This document shows, in pieces, positions 33,642-45,142 of a DNA stretch of 64,000 bases. The stretch covers positions 114,483-178,482 of the forward strand of contig JADNYJ010000080.1 in the NCBI GenBank assembly GCA_015501075.1, given 5' to 3'. Made by a program: the position numbers and the translations under genes. The stretch is from Gymnopilus junonius (lineage: Eukaryota > Basidiomycota > Agaricomycetes > Agaricales > Galerinaceae). The first letter of the stretch is position 1. Every line of letters begins with the position of its first letter. The notes below the pieces were generated by a model. It saw nothing but the letters and a program-made list of their open reading frames with translations, had not been told where the DNA came from and made no database searches.

Positions 33642-34884
33642 GTTAAAAGAAAGAAAGGAGAGCTAGTACTAGTAGTAGCAGTCAGACACCAATGTGGTGC
33701 CACCAGTGACGCTGCGAGAAGGACCATGTGACCGTAATGGGCATGGTCATTGATGCTCGAATGATGCACAAACTTCGAAATTATTCGAAATAAATGCTCA
33801 TTTAACAAACTTTGGTACAGAAGTTCCGCAACTAAGATGCAAGCAATATTGAACGGGTCACGCCTATTCAGTGGGGGAAGGAGATTCCTTTGTGCCAGCA
33901 ACCGTTACATTTGTGGAACGACTCTAACTTGAGCCTAGAACATGTCAAGAAACGGCAGATCTCCGCGGGCAGTGAAGCGAGTACCGGAATTGGATTTATT
34001 TACCGCTTTCGAATACCACCCTCACCCTTCCGTAAGACGCGTTAGCAACCGTCATATATCATTTTCATTTCGGGGAGCCGGTCAGGGCCTTTACGTGATT
34101 TGTACCCTTGTCGTATCAGTAATCGGTTGTCGTATGTTCCTCATCGATGTATTGGCCGTGCTATCAACGTGGTATGTAGTGCTACAAAAAAAACTGAGAG
34201 AAATTGACATAAATCGGTTGAAATAAATGCGTGTCAAAAGTGTGCCGTTAGCCGGTGGATGACTGTATGTCTAAAAGATTGTGACGACAATCAGCCGAAC
34301 TGTGTCTTCTATGGAACAGAGAGAGCGAAATTTATTTGCCCGGCGGTATAAACAAAAAAGGTATCGTCGCTATTGCTTCCGTTTCTTTAAAAAAATCTAA
34401 GTAGAGGTTATTTGCAAATTCCATTCAAACGAAAAAGTGGAGCCTACCGGATCGCTGATTGGCTAAAGGCCCCACTTTTTGCCTTTTGAGGGCATATTTT
34501 TCGTTCGTTCAGAAGGAAGTTGCAAATAACCTCTAGTAGACCCGATTTTTCGAGCCTTTCGAAGCTATTTAATACTGCAATTTAGATGGGCTTCAGACTA
34601 ATCGCATCGTCAGTGGACATCCAGGAAACGTGAACACCCAAAATCACATTTACACAGCAGAGCTCGAGGGAATGACTGAAGAGCGGCTGATCCCTTATTC
34701 CGGAATTAAACCCGATGCGTAGTTGCCCAAAACTGGTAGCAGCGCCGTGGGTATAAACATCACCTCAACAGCAACTAGTAACCTTTCTTTTTCACTCCCA
34801 CTTGCTTACAGTCGGCCCTCCGTCTTCACCCATTGTTCTTTATCCGAGGCCAGAAATCTCTTATGCTCCTTGCCCGTAACGTGA
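33642..34884. other. Divergent intergenic region
   Basis: It lies between the GH5 gene (minus) and the zinc-finger gene (plus) and so should contain both promoters. It holds the foldback MITE at 34404. The 94-codon frame at 33942-34226 has no recognisable feature. Confidence 0.4.
34404..34533. mobile_element. 130-bp foldback MITE with TA duplication
   Basis: Perfect 14-bp terminal inverted repeats GAGGTTATTTGCAA (34404-34417 and 34520-34533) are flanked by TA on both sides (34402-34403 and 34534-34535). Internal arms also pair imperfectly (AACGAAAAAGTGG against CCACTTTTTGCC), so most of it can fold back. Tc1/mariner-type is the most likely origin. Confidence 0.82.
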
Positions 34885-36295
34885 ATGGGGATCTTCATAG
34901 AATACCTCAATTCACGCTCTGCCGGTCTTTGGCCTACAGCATCTGATGAGCATACTCTCTGGGATCCACCGTCCACAGTTCTCCGACGCAACGAATTGCC
35001 GTCCTTTTCTACTTTACCTCACTCAAGTTGGATCACGGAGTCGAAGCTGCGTTTCCGACATGAGTCAGCCACAAGCAGGAAGGTAAGTCAATCCGAATTC
35101 GAACGCGATTCTACATAATGACTGTCACATTTATAGAAATGTAGACATCCTTTACCACCTTGGGCTGAACCTTCAACGCTTTCGCAACTTCATGTTCTTA
35201 ATTCGACGCGTTCAAGGTCATCCAGGTAAGGTTTTTGATGGCTCGTATGATCTTTAGTTGAGTTCTCTCTGTAGTTCTCTCCCTCAAGATCCGTTGCGTT
35301 TTATATGCCAAATTCAAGGATGCGACGCTGTCCTTAAATCTTGGTGGGCCCTGAAAAGCCACCAGCGTGCAGCTCATCCATTTGGGCGTTCTATCCGGCA
35401 GCCTTCAAGTGGCACCCTGCCTCACGCTGGTATGCAAAATATTCGACCACCTTCCATTATTCAACCGAGTGGGCCATCTATCGATATTCAGACGATTCAA
35501 CTACCTGCTGCCGCTGCCACCCAAATTCAGATGATTTCTTCCCACGCCGCTTTACAACCAATTCACCAACCCTCTGCTGTTCAGACAATTCGACCGCCCA
35601 CTATAGTTCACACTGTCCAATCACGTCCTGCTGACCAGACGATCTCGCCACCCGCTGTTATCCAAACAACCCAACCAACCGATATCCAGGCCGTCCAACC
35701 TGCCGCCAATGTCCTTGAGACTCAGACAATTCAATCGCCCCGCAAGGTCCCTGGTAACGAAGGAAGATATCTTGCCACTAACAGATCGTCCGTTTCAAGG
35801 AAAGTGCTCGAAGACGTCCAACCACCTCACCAAGTTACTATCTGTAATCCGGCTCCTCCACAACCCGATGGGCCCGCTCAGAACACGCGATCTCGTCCCA
35901 ATCGAAATGTGCCCTCAAAGGTTGAACCCAGACGCATCCTGCCGGCTCCGCCTATTGCTACAAGCAAGCAAGCTGTTCGACCTCCTGACAATGTCTCTGA
36001 GGAGAACGAAAAACCATCAGCTTCCGGTCAGGGGACTTCTCGGAAGAACGCTGATTCAGAGGGAAGTACCGAGAAACCGAAAAAGAAAGCGAGGAAGCAA
36101 CGACCTTACTTGTTCAAGATATCTATTGTTACTCCACCTGCCAATTCTCAAACTGACACCAGTGCGCCGCCGAGTCTGCCCCCCGCACCGATATCATATC
36201 AATTTGCGTTTGTCGATGGATTGCCTCGCGCGTTACGCCCAAACGCAGATGGCAGTTTCAGACATTGGGACCCAAGTCAGCTGAAAGAAAGTTGA
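34885..36295 (+). CDS. C2H2-type zinc-finger protein with Gln/Pro-rich region
   Basis: Exons 34885-35082, 35137-35225 and 35275-36295 join in frame to about 435 residues. Near residue 105 a single C2H2 finger is visible: Cys-x4-Cys, twelve residues, His-x4-His. A long stretch rich in Gln, Pro, Ile and Thr follows, with loosely repeated Ile-Gln-x-Ile/Val-Gln-Pro-Pro units. A basic Lys-Pro-Lys-Lys-Lys-Ala-Arg-Lys cluster follows near residue 385, a probable nuclear localisation signal. This fits a nuclear regulator, but one finger alone gives weak DNA specificity. The second exon is read in the only frame that joins both neighbours; the start codon could be further upstream. Confidence 0.68.
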
Positions 36296-36558
36296 TCGTC
36301 TCGTATACCCTTTTACTCTATGTTTTTATGCAGTCAAATATGATCTATTTCCAATATGGTACACATGTCGAATGGACTGATTGATTAGTGTAACATCGAT
36401 CGGGAGTCTTTACAACACGTGAATCGCACTGAACATGATCAGTGATTCAACTCGAGAACATCAAAACCCAGCAGGGTGCACGAAGGTGTACTGCAGGTCA
36501 TGACAGCTATTCCCATAGAACATTATTCACTCCAAGTCGTACCATTTAAAGTCGAGTT
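36296..36558. other. Short convergent spacer
   Basis: It separates the 3' ends of the zinc-finger gene and MYND gene A. It should contain both polyadenylation regions; no other feature is seen. Confidence 0.4.
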
Positions 36559-38408
36559 TCACCGAAAGGCCCCAGAAATCCAGGCGTTATTCGCATAAAA
36601 GCCCACGACCCCGTTAGGCTCAATCTTCGAGATCAGACTACCCCAAGGATTTGGCTTAGGAGCAAGATTCCCATGCGAAACGATGCCGACACCCTTGAAC
36701 AGGAAAGCCTCCGCTAAAGCTTCTTCTCTATTGTAAGCCTTCAAAGACAGATCAGGTACGTAGGACATAATTTCAGGTACTGCGCACCGTAAATATGCTT
36801 GGAATTCGACGGTGGCATAAGGCGTGGTATGTTGTCGTCCAGGAGACGACATGTTCCCGGGAGCAGACAGAATTGAACGCAACCGCCAAGTCAGGATTCC
36901 TGAAATTGATCCCTTGGTCCGTTATATATTGATGATAGGCCCTATTTGAAGTATCAAGAGAACGTAAAAAAAATATGGAGAAAAACATGTACTTGGGCTG
37001 GAATTCGTGTATTATCTTTCGTCCAGTGCAACTGCATTGGCTGCATTGGATAATTGAATCATGAGTACCAACCGCCAAACAAATTGAAGGAGACGTACTC
37101 GCAAGTATCGATTGGAATCACTGAGGGATGTGATCCAGTCAGCTGCTCGAGGTCTGGTCCAATAAACGTCAACTACAACATGTAGATCAGACCAGGCAAA
37201 TAGGATAAAATTTAGGAAGGAGTCGACCTTTAGAGTCTTCACTAGAGGAACACGGTGTAATATTTCTTCAAATACGTGCGATTTCGACAGTTCCTTCTCC
37301 GCCGCTCCAAGTACCTAATACCCCTTTCAGTGAGCGATCTTCGTAAAGCGAAGACAGGACATGGAATATACGTGAATGTTAAGAACATGCTTCCTGGTCC
37401 ATGCTGCGTCGGTATTAAGAACCTCCAAACCCCAGAGGATAGTCATAGGCATCGAAAGGTTTTCGCTCGAAGCACGAATCAATGCTTTCAGAAATTCCCT
37501 GTCCATCTTGGAACAATAGCTGTAATCCAAACTCAAGTGATTTGAGAAATCAGACCAATTAATCAGTTGGATGGAAGACCACGATGTCATAGTACGTTCA
37601 GGGGCCCATTCAAATTCTCCGACATTTTCGTTTTCAATAACCTGGGCGAATCTCACGTCGTGAAAGCTGAGTTTGTTCATAGAACACTGCGAAAGATTAT
37701 TACGACCATCTTGGCACGGGCTTTTCTGGTGCGTGTCCTTAACGGCATCCCAGTGTTCACTGGAGCAATAGAAAGAAAGGCCGCAGTCGCGACACGGTAG
37801 CACGTCTACGCGTTTCCCTTGCATACGGAAGGTCGCTTCGGAATGGCCGCTGTAACGCGCTATTAAGGTTTTGATATGGTATGTAAAAGTACAAGAACGT
37901 ACCAAGCAAGACAACGCGGTTCCCATGCCACGAGGTATCTTTCATCCCTGCGAGGTTGCCTTTCTAATTCTTCCTCTAAATTTTGTAGGATGACGGTCGC
38001 GACCTCACCGAGGCACCCAGCCAGCTCTCTGGAATTCGTGACAACGCCCGTAACAGGGTCTACAGGAACAAACGAGTACAGCCTCAAGATTTCAGCCCCA
38101 CAAGGTCTTTCAACAGCCCTGTATGCTCTACAGAATTCCTTGTGCACAGGCCAGTCGGCCTTCATCAAATCGCGATCAGAAAAGAAAAGCGTGAAAGAAC
38201 GAAGGCATACTATTTGACAAGCTACATATAATTTTAGTCAACCTCGTAAATTTCCACTAGATCAAGAATGCGCACCTTTTCCGCAATAGACTACATGCAT
38301 ACAATTGGCACATCTTGAGAGAGGATTTGCAGCCGAATAGTGTTTAAAGCAGTAGTGGCAGGCTTGGAAGAAACTTGCTGTGATCGGAGGAATCAGTTTA
38401 GTGTTCAT
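36559..38408 (-). CDS. MYND zinc-finger / MSS51-like protein A (488 aa)
   Basis: Eight exons (38276-38408, 37903-38209, 37372-37849, 37228-37314, 37099-37172, 36987-37040, 36788-36941, 36559-36738) join in frame to 488 residues. The MYND finger runs from Cys17-His-Tyr-Cys20 through Cys33-Ala-Asn-Cys36, Tyr-Cys42, a further Cys, and Trp-Pro-Val-His-Lys-Glu-Phe-Cys. A second zinc-type cluster follows (Leu-Pro-Cys-Arg-Asp-Cys, Phe-Tyr-Cys...His). The C-terminal half shows Leu-Thr-Phe-Ile-Gly-Pro, a Cys-x2-Cys, Pro-Asp-Leu-Ala-Val-Ala-Phe-Asn and Asn-Pro-Trp-Gly-Ser-Leu, resembling the MSS51 C-terminal domain. MSS51 in yeast acts on mitochondrial COX1 mRNA; this expanded basidiomycete family is uncharacterised. 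Compared with gene B, sixteen residues are inserted inside the MYND finger. Confidence 0.85.
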
Positions 38409-41082
38409 AGCCTGGAGGTATCCTAGTCAGTATTATAATCAACACGAGAGAGGGGAAACCAGAGACAAATAAAGGCACACCTTGCAACGCGTAACTTCGT
38501 GCTCAATGGCTGGACCCTCCAAGGACCACAGAAGAAGGGGACTGATTTAAATCTGAAGGGCTCAGAAAATGGTGGGAGGGCACAAGAGGAATGGTAAACA
38601 GGAAAATGTGGACAACGGATAAAAAGAATCCTGAATCTTTGTTCGATGAATCCAGACTTGATAACGTGATCACATACCCATATGGTGCTTTTCCTATTAC
38701 AGATTGTGTGTCGGAATGCGTGACCAGCGTCGCCTGCTAGGTAAGGATGAAGCCAAAGAAGAAACAACAGAATATTCAGGACAATTTGGGAACAAGGAGC
38801 TTTCCAGCAAGAGAGCGTAGAAAAGTATCACACCTCGAAGTCATAACGATGGACAACATAAGACGGAGACTTGACATGGCGGGCAGAAAGAGTTGTACTT
38901 CTGAATGCTTAACATTTCTTGATATTTCAGACGGAGGACTAAAGTCGATCCCTTGGTTGAGTCGTCCAAGCAAGCTAGGCCCGTGTAGATTTATGAACAA
39001 TACTCAGCACTAGAGGGCCAAGGGAAAGATATTAATATGCAGTTGTAATGGATTTACCAAGGTTTAATTCTCCGGAAATAGGGCTACAGCCGTCGCAACA
39101 GTACAGGAAATCAGGCAAGCGCGTATGAATGGATTGCATTCACAGGGCATTAAAGAATGAGAAGGTCCTTCACAAAGACACTTTTTTTTTGGGATATCGT
39201 GCCTTGCTCACAGATTATGCGCTAAGACGCGAGTGCACAAAGTCAAAAAATCGATCGAATTGTCCGGATTTGACATCAGTATCAGTCGGTAGTCTCCGGC
39301 TTAGAGTTACAATGCGAGAAAGGGGACAAAATTTAACGTTAAGAGAAACAATGACAATCCGGGCCTGTTTCGAACGCTTTGATGACCCTTGGTATCATTG
39401 TGTTTGCAGCGCGATTCAGTGAAGTACGGAATCATGATACACATGAGATTAACTATGAGACGCTTAATGCGAAATAGTAGAACCTCAAAAGTGGTCTCGA
39501 AAATGGCACGAAATCATTGCTTGAAGGAGAGCCGTCTATGCGCACATCAGTCAGGGGCCCAGGACAAGGCGAAGAAGCTAGATTCAATGATCCCCCCCGG
39601 TCATCGCCCGTTGGATTGGCCCACCATCACGACCAAGAGAGAAACAAAGGGCATGTGAGAAGACTTGATCAAATACAGAACAAGAGTCGGGTTCAGAGGG
39701 ATTTGTCCCTCAAGGCGCGGAAGACAGAAGCTCGAGCTAGCATTTGTGGTTTTTGAAAGTACACCACATTCATTGGCAGCGTCGATACTGAGTCGAACAT
39801 GGGGCAATGGGCACGAAAGGTGATCATGAGAATTCGGAAGAGAGCGGCGGAGACGCTGGAAATTGACCCTAACCCTAGGATGAATGGGCGGGTTGCAATA
39901 GGCGACAACATTGTCCCTGAGTCCCGACAAAAAACGCCTCCCGGAATACGCTCCAGTTCACCTCTCTCAAAAAATGTTTGCAAGATATCTAGTACTCCGG
40001 AACTCTTGGGAGATAGAACGCCTTCAACGCAGCCCGGGAGCGATCTTGAAACTGGTGGTTCTACAAATCATAACGATGATATATCTATAGGTATGTGTTG
40101 ACTATTGCCGCGCCGCTATATTCTATGAAATTTGAATGTGTGTTAGAGTTAGATGCTGTGTACTTCCGATCCAGCCATGGCTGTAGCTCGGTAAGTTTTA
40201 TGACGACTCGTGGCTACAATACGTACCTCCGTCTGGCAAGGTTACTGCATCAGCAAGTCGGCCATTTACTTTTTAGCTTTTCCGCTTTTTCGGCCAATTC
40301 TTCGAAAATTTAATATGTCGTATGATCAGTAATCGCAAAATTTTGCATCGATTCGCGTCCTGTGCCGCGATTTGTGATACAGAGAATTGATTTCATGGTC
40401 CTCTTCAGCTCTGGCCTTCCTGAACATTGGTACAAAGTCTGCGCTTTTTGGCAATCCGGGCCCGGATTCTGATGGTCAGCTTTTCGTCCCTTTTATTACC
40501 TTTTTTAGCTTGTACAAGCGAAAAAAAGCTAATGGCCGAAGTGCCGATGTGCAGTTTTATCAGGAGAGGTCAATAACTTAGGTGCGCTTTGCGTTTACTA
40601 TAATACGTTGGTCTGTTACTGATATTTGAACCTGCATAATAGTGAACTGGTGGTCTCGGAAATGAGACATCACCACCCGTTGGCTGCTTTGATAAGCTAA
40701 ATTATGATCCAACCAAGGAGTCGAAGTATACGCCTCTCTACTCTGCAGGCTAACTTTTGTCCATAGAGTATTTTATCGTCTTCTTATGACATTTATCGAC
40801 TTATATTCTTACACCAGGTCATCTTTTCACTGCCTAACAAGTTCACTTTCAAGGAGTAACTATGGTATTTCATTGTAATTAATCTCCAACACCATCTCAA
40901 ATCAATGATTTTCTGGTTAAGGCGTAATGGACCCTTTCTTTTTGCTGGAAAGGCTCGAATAGGAGCTACATGGAGGTTGCTCATGCTCCAGAGCGCATTC
41001 GTTCGTATTCTCGTTTATCAGAATACGCGACTTCAGAGGTATGCATTTAACGAGAAAGAAATTACTTGCATGTTCATATGCG
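38409..41082. other. Long intergenic region without a supported gene
   Basis: Many short frames exist but none has a domain, signal peptide or splice pattern. The telobox-like motif at 39865 lies here. The function of this 2.7-kb stretch is unknown. Confidence 0.4.
39865..39879 (+). promoter_or_regulatory. Telobox-like motif GACCNTAACCCTARG, copy 1
   Basis: It reads GACCCTAACCCTAGG and is followed by a GGGCGGG run 11 bp on. It lies 1.46 kb upstream of the start of MYND gene A on the minus strand. AGAGCGGC lies about 24 bp before it, as also near copy 4. Confidence 0.45.
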
Positions 41083-42203
41083 TCAAAGAAACAGTTCTGC
41101 CACAACATCCGTGCTAATCATATCAATGGGTACAGGACTGCCCCTCTCCCATTTTTGATATATCAAGAATCTCGTCTTTCGATTCCAATCTTGCTGGAAA
41201 TACATCACAATTAGCTTTGGACAGTTCTCGAATAGCTGTGCGACGAAACCCGGCCGATCTTTTAGTCGAATTGGAGAGAGACCTAGGGGAGTTCCTGGAG
41301 AGAGGACGAGCTTGCGAAGGGATGGGAATAATTCGATTTCCTAGATTATGGGATGCAACGTCAGAAAACCACTTTAAGAAATACAATTCTGGAGCTTACC
41401 TCGGTAGGGCTCGACCTCGATAATGACAATCGAAAGATCTCCATGTTATCCAATAGCCCTCGAAATATACTTAATCCGGGCCTGTGGAATCTGCCTTCCA
41501 AACAGAATGCCCTCACTGCGCCAAGTTCTTTCGCCATCCCTTCTAGTCGAGCTCGCAGTCCTTCGTCAGGAATAGAGTCATCTTCATCTTCAGTCACAAC
41601 CCATGTCAAATACGTGACTCGACTTCCCACAATGAACGACTCGAGAACCTGAAGATCGCCAGATAACCTTGTAAGTCGGGGGAATGTAAGAGGAGCAGGA
41701 GAGAAGGTTGCTCTGGGGATAGATTCCAGATATAATTCGCGAAGGGTGTGTCGTTGTTGTTCCAAGACCTTTTGCAGATAATTTCCTTCCGAAATCTCAT
41801 CGAAGGATAGCATTTCCAGTTGGAAGCTTACACCGCAGTCCTTGTCCAAGAGCTCGGCATGAAATGGTGTGACATAAGACTCTGAAAATCGGAGGAACTT
41901 GAGGTTTTTCATCGTTATGAAGCCTTCCGCCACAAGACGCAGCATATCAGGGTTGACTGGGATATTAAGTTGCCCAAGAAAGCGATATTGGATCACGTAT
42001 TCAGCGAGGCGAGGTGTTTTGACGATGGTGGAGAGGAATTTGAATGTCCGAGCAGAACTTGATTTGTTTTCTACGGATGAATAAAGCTGCTTTTCGGCGG
42101 CATACCTAAGCGTTCTGTGGGATAAGCACAAGGCACAGAGTGTCGGTGGATCGGAGATAAAGCTGATGATGACGGGAAAGAGTTCGGGTGGAAGATCCGG
42201 CAT
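41083..42203 (-). CDS. F-box-like protein (copy 2, intact, 353 aa)
   Basis: Two exons (41400-42203 and 41083-41340) join in phase across a 59-bp intron to give 353 residues. The N terminus, Met-Pro-Asp-Leu-Pro-Pro-Glu-Leu-Phe, then Ile-Ile-Ser-Phe-Ile and Thr-Leu-Cys-Ala-Leu-Cys, is the F-box-like start of many basidiomycete proteins. F-box proteins couple substrates to SCF ubiquitin ligase through Skp1. The rest has leucine-rich-like segments (Met-Lys-Asn-Leu-Lys-Phe-Leu, Phe-Pro-Arg-Leu-Thr-Arg-Leu-Ser, Leu-Phe-Pro-Ser-Leu-Arg-Lys-Leu) and Phe-Glu-Asn-Cys-Pro-Lys-Leu near the end. It is the only intact member of the three in this window. Confidence 0.82.
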
Positions 42204-43203
42204 GCTGAAGGTATTCTTATTGGTAAGTTTGTAGAATCCAACCTGGTCAATGGAATCGATTACTTACCTTGGGGCTCACAGATAGAATAAGATGGGATTC
42301 AACTGTGATGGTCAATAATATTAATAAGGTAATGACGCCACGGGAGCGCACTTCAAAGGCGTAGTAAACGGATCTTACCGCAAGCACGAGGTATATCAGG
42401 GTGACTTGAACTTACTGTTCAAATGCCTACAAACTCCTTGATAAGCTAGCCCGTGCCATAAATAGCGAATATTAATATATGTTCCATACATAAGAGTGCG
42501 AATTATCGAGTCGTTGGAGGCGATCATGACAGAGCGGAAGAGAGCATAGATCCCGACAGATCCCGCTCAACCGACGGACCATAACCCTAGGCCACGCAAG
42601 GGGCGCGGGAAACAACCAGTGGGCGGGTGCCCTTGGCTTTTGTCACTGCGCTGTGCATTCTACTCCCAACTGTCTTCAGCACCCAGCGCTCATGCGTCGC
42701 TTGTCAACGTTCATACGGCCCACCTCCGTGTCCAGTACGACTCTCGCAAACAGTAGGGCCGTCGGAGGGGGACATATCTGCCTAATACGCCTTTTTTTCA
42801 CTTGTAATTCAAAAGTACTTCCATTTCTTCAGCCTACGGCGCTCCTTCCTCGTTCACTGAAATTTCATCGACGTAGGGCGACAACGTATATGGCGCGCGT
42901 AGTCCACCTGCTAGGCGTGTTCCTTTGGGGCTGGTTCTGCTCTGAGTGATTGTAAGTAATCATTCTAGCCGGTAGTTCTAACTGTGGAAATACTTGGACG
43001 GCGGGGACTAGTTTTAATATCTTGAAACGACGAGTTAAACCTTTTTCCTGTCTGTGGTTGTGGTGAGCTCCTTTCCTTTCTTTTTCGCAGTCCTTATCTC
43101 TATTGAGCGATGTCCTTTCCCGTTTTCATTCCAGTTCTGGTATGAAATGAGCGTCTGCAATTACTGCGCTCTGTGCGTCATCCTTTCGCTATGAATAATG
43201 GTG
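42204..43203. other. Spacer between two F-box-like genes
   Basis: About 1 kb with no supported gene. It contains the promoter of copy 2 and the second telobox-like motif at 42577. Confidence 0.4.
42577..42591 (+). promoter_or_regulatory. Telobox-like motif, copy 2
   Basis: It reads GACCATAACCCTAGG, 374 bp upstream of the F-box-like gene starting at 42203. A GGGGCGCGGG run follows within 10 bp. Confidence 0.45.
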
Positions 43204-44317
43204 TTACATAAAACGCTCTGCTATGACCTCCTTGCTCGTCAATTCAACAGGTACCGTGCTCCCTCTCATCCATCTCCGATATGTTGAGGATTTTGTCAGC
43301 CAATCCCACTTATACTGGACATTTATCAACGCCAACTTCGGGCACTCCTCGAACAGGTGCGTTACCACTGCATGCCAATCTTCTTGTGGAATAATAGGCG
43401 GTCTTACGTTGGTGTCTGACAGAACGACTTCGCGAAGTGATGGGAAGTCAGATAGCAGATGAAGTTCCTGGGTTGTAAGGTGAAGCTTTTGTAACTAATT
43501 TCTGAAGTATCGTTAATGAAGCAACTTACCTCATTATTTTTCAATCCTGACAATTGCAGGATCTCCATATGATCCAATAGCCCATGAAATGAATTTAATC
43601 CGGGCCTGAGGATTATGCCTTGCAGACTGAATGTCCGCACTGCACTGAGCTTTTTCCTCATTCCTTGTAGAAGAGCCTGTACCTCGGCGTCGGGAATTGG
43701 CTCTTGTGGAACGAGAGCGCAAGTCAAATCCTCGGTATGGTCACTGGGAAGGAATGACGCGAGAACACGTAGATCGCCAGATAATTTTTCGAGTTGGGGG
43801 AACATGATTGGGGGAAGGTTCCGGAGCGGGCGGGGCCCACACGTAATTGACGAAGGCTGTGCCGCTGCTGCTCTAGAATTTTTTGTAGATGATTCATGTC
43901 GGACTTTCCATACCAATATAGCTTCTGCAATTGGAAGCTTACACCGCCGTCCATGTCCAGAAGGTTGGCATGGAATGGGTTGTCATCCGAAGACCATATT
44001 GTCAGAATGTGTAAGTTCTTCATCACTATAAGGCCCTTCCCTACAAGATCCCCCAAGACATGATGAGGGACTTTTCGATCCGGTACTGTAGAGAAGTGGT
44101 ATTCTATGACATGTTCAGCAAGTCGAGGTACCTGGATGATGGTCGTGAGGAACTTCATCATAGTAATCGAATTAGACTTGTTTTTCATCGAAGAATAAAG
44201 TTGCCGCTCAGCAGAGTAGCAAAGTGTTCTATTCGTAAAGCACAAGGCACAGAGTGTTGGGGTGTCGGAAATAAACCCAACGATGGTGTCCAGAAGTTCA
44301 GGCAGGAGATCTGGCAT
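43204..44317 (-). pseudogene. F-box-like protein (copy 3) with one frameshift
   Basis: Exon 1 (43530-44317) and exon 2 (43204-43467) are separated by a 62-bp GT-AG intron at the same position as in copy 2. Met-Pro-Asp-Leu-Leu-Pro-Glu-Leu-Leu opens the F-box-like part and Thr-Leu-Cys-Ala-Leu-Cys follows. The last exon has Phe-Pro-Ser-Leu-Arg-Glu and Phe-Glu-Glu-Cys-Pro-Lys-Leu. Exon 1 is one base short of the correct phase: after Gln-Gln-Arg-His-Ser-Leu-Arg-Gln-Leu the homology jumps frame near 43835-43860, at a GGGCCCC run. Otherwise the gene is complete. A single-base loss or an assembly error explains it. Confidence 0.82.
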
Positions 44318-44469
44318 GCTGAAGGATTCGGGAAATGTAGTTATTGACGAGTATGGAATGAGAAGCTTACCTAGAGAATTGTCAAAGCACCTTGAGAAGA
44401 TATTGGTTGTAATTAGTAAAGTTGAAAAGTGAAACATCATACCCGTCCTTCCGTGACGTCCTTCCCCAT

Positions 44470-44655
44470 CAAATGAGTGGGAATCTGATTACCTCTTTGA
44501 TACTCGCGCCAGTGACTTGACATCAAATAAGACTACCTCTTTCCCTATCTTTGATATCTCATGTCGGTTACCAGTTACTTCATCAAATGAGTAGGAATCA
44601 GAATAGTACGTCTTTGCCATCTTTGATATCTTACACAGGTTACTAGTCGAGAGGG
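44470..44655. repeat. Diverged tandem duplication, unit about 105 bp
   Basis: Two copies share CATCAAATGAGT, TTTGATATCT and GGTTACYAGT in the same order. They lie 150 to 340 bp upstream of the F-box-like copy 3 start, so they may affect its promoter. Confidence 0.5.
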
Positions 44656-45127
44656 TTGGGTATACAGTCATTTGTGCGCATTCGAGTTGCAGGCCTGAGA
44701 CAAACATCTATCGATAAAACTAGCAGAAGGCGTCGTTCGGAAAATAGACCCTGACCATCGCACATGTCGTGGTTGATAAGGAATTATCGTTACCAAAGCT
44801 TGTCTATACGAAGAAGAATAATCAAAAGAAAACTTTCGAATCATAAATGGAACGTGCGATTTGATCGTTACCGAACAGCATGAACAATCAATCAAGGCAA
44901 TGGATGAAGACCACCAGCAGCGAAAAACTCACCACGTAAGCGGACAATATAAACACGAGTTATTGATCACGCATAATCAGCCTTGCTTATCAAAGAAGGA
45001 ATATAGGGTAAAGCGGAGCTTTAGAGCATGCTGAAATATCACTGAGAAAGCATCGCAGGCAAAGTTGAGGTGAGCAGGTCGTAAAAGGGTGGAGACCCGA
45101 CTGATGCCGACACTAAATTGGTCAGCA

Positions 45128-45142
45128 GACCTTAACCCTAGC
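45128..45142 (+). promoter_or_regulatory. Telobox-like motif, copy 3
   Basis: It reads GACCTTAACCCTAGC, 811 bp upstream of F-box-like copy 3, and is followed by GGGGCGGGA. Confidence 0.45.

Noticed and set aside
33942..34226. 94-codon frame with a hydrophobic segment
   Set aside because: It lacks a conserved motif or splice context and lies in a divergent promoter region; chance is more likely.
37012..37242. Continuous 76-codon minus-strand frame in MYND gene A
   Set aside because: It reads through an intron. Splicing at 37227/37173 gives Leu-Thr-Phe-Ile-Gly-Pro, which matches paralogue B, while the read-through does not.
38162..38209. 41-nt intron inside the MYND finger of gene A, by analogy with gene B
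   Set aside because: Splicing it out would break the frame, whereas reading through keeps the frame and all zinc ligands.
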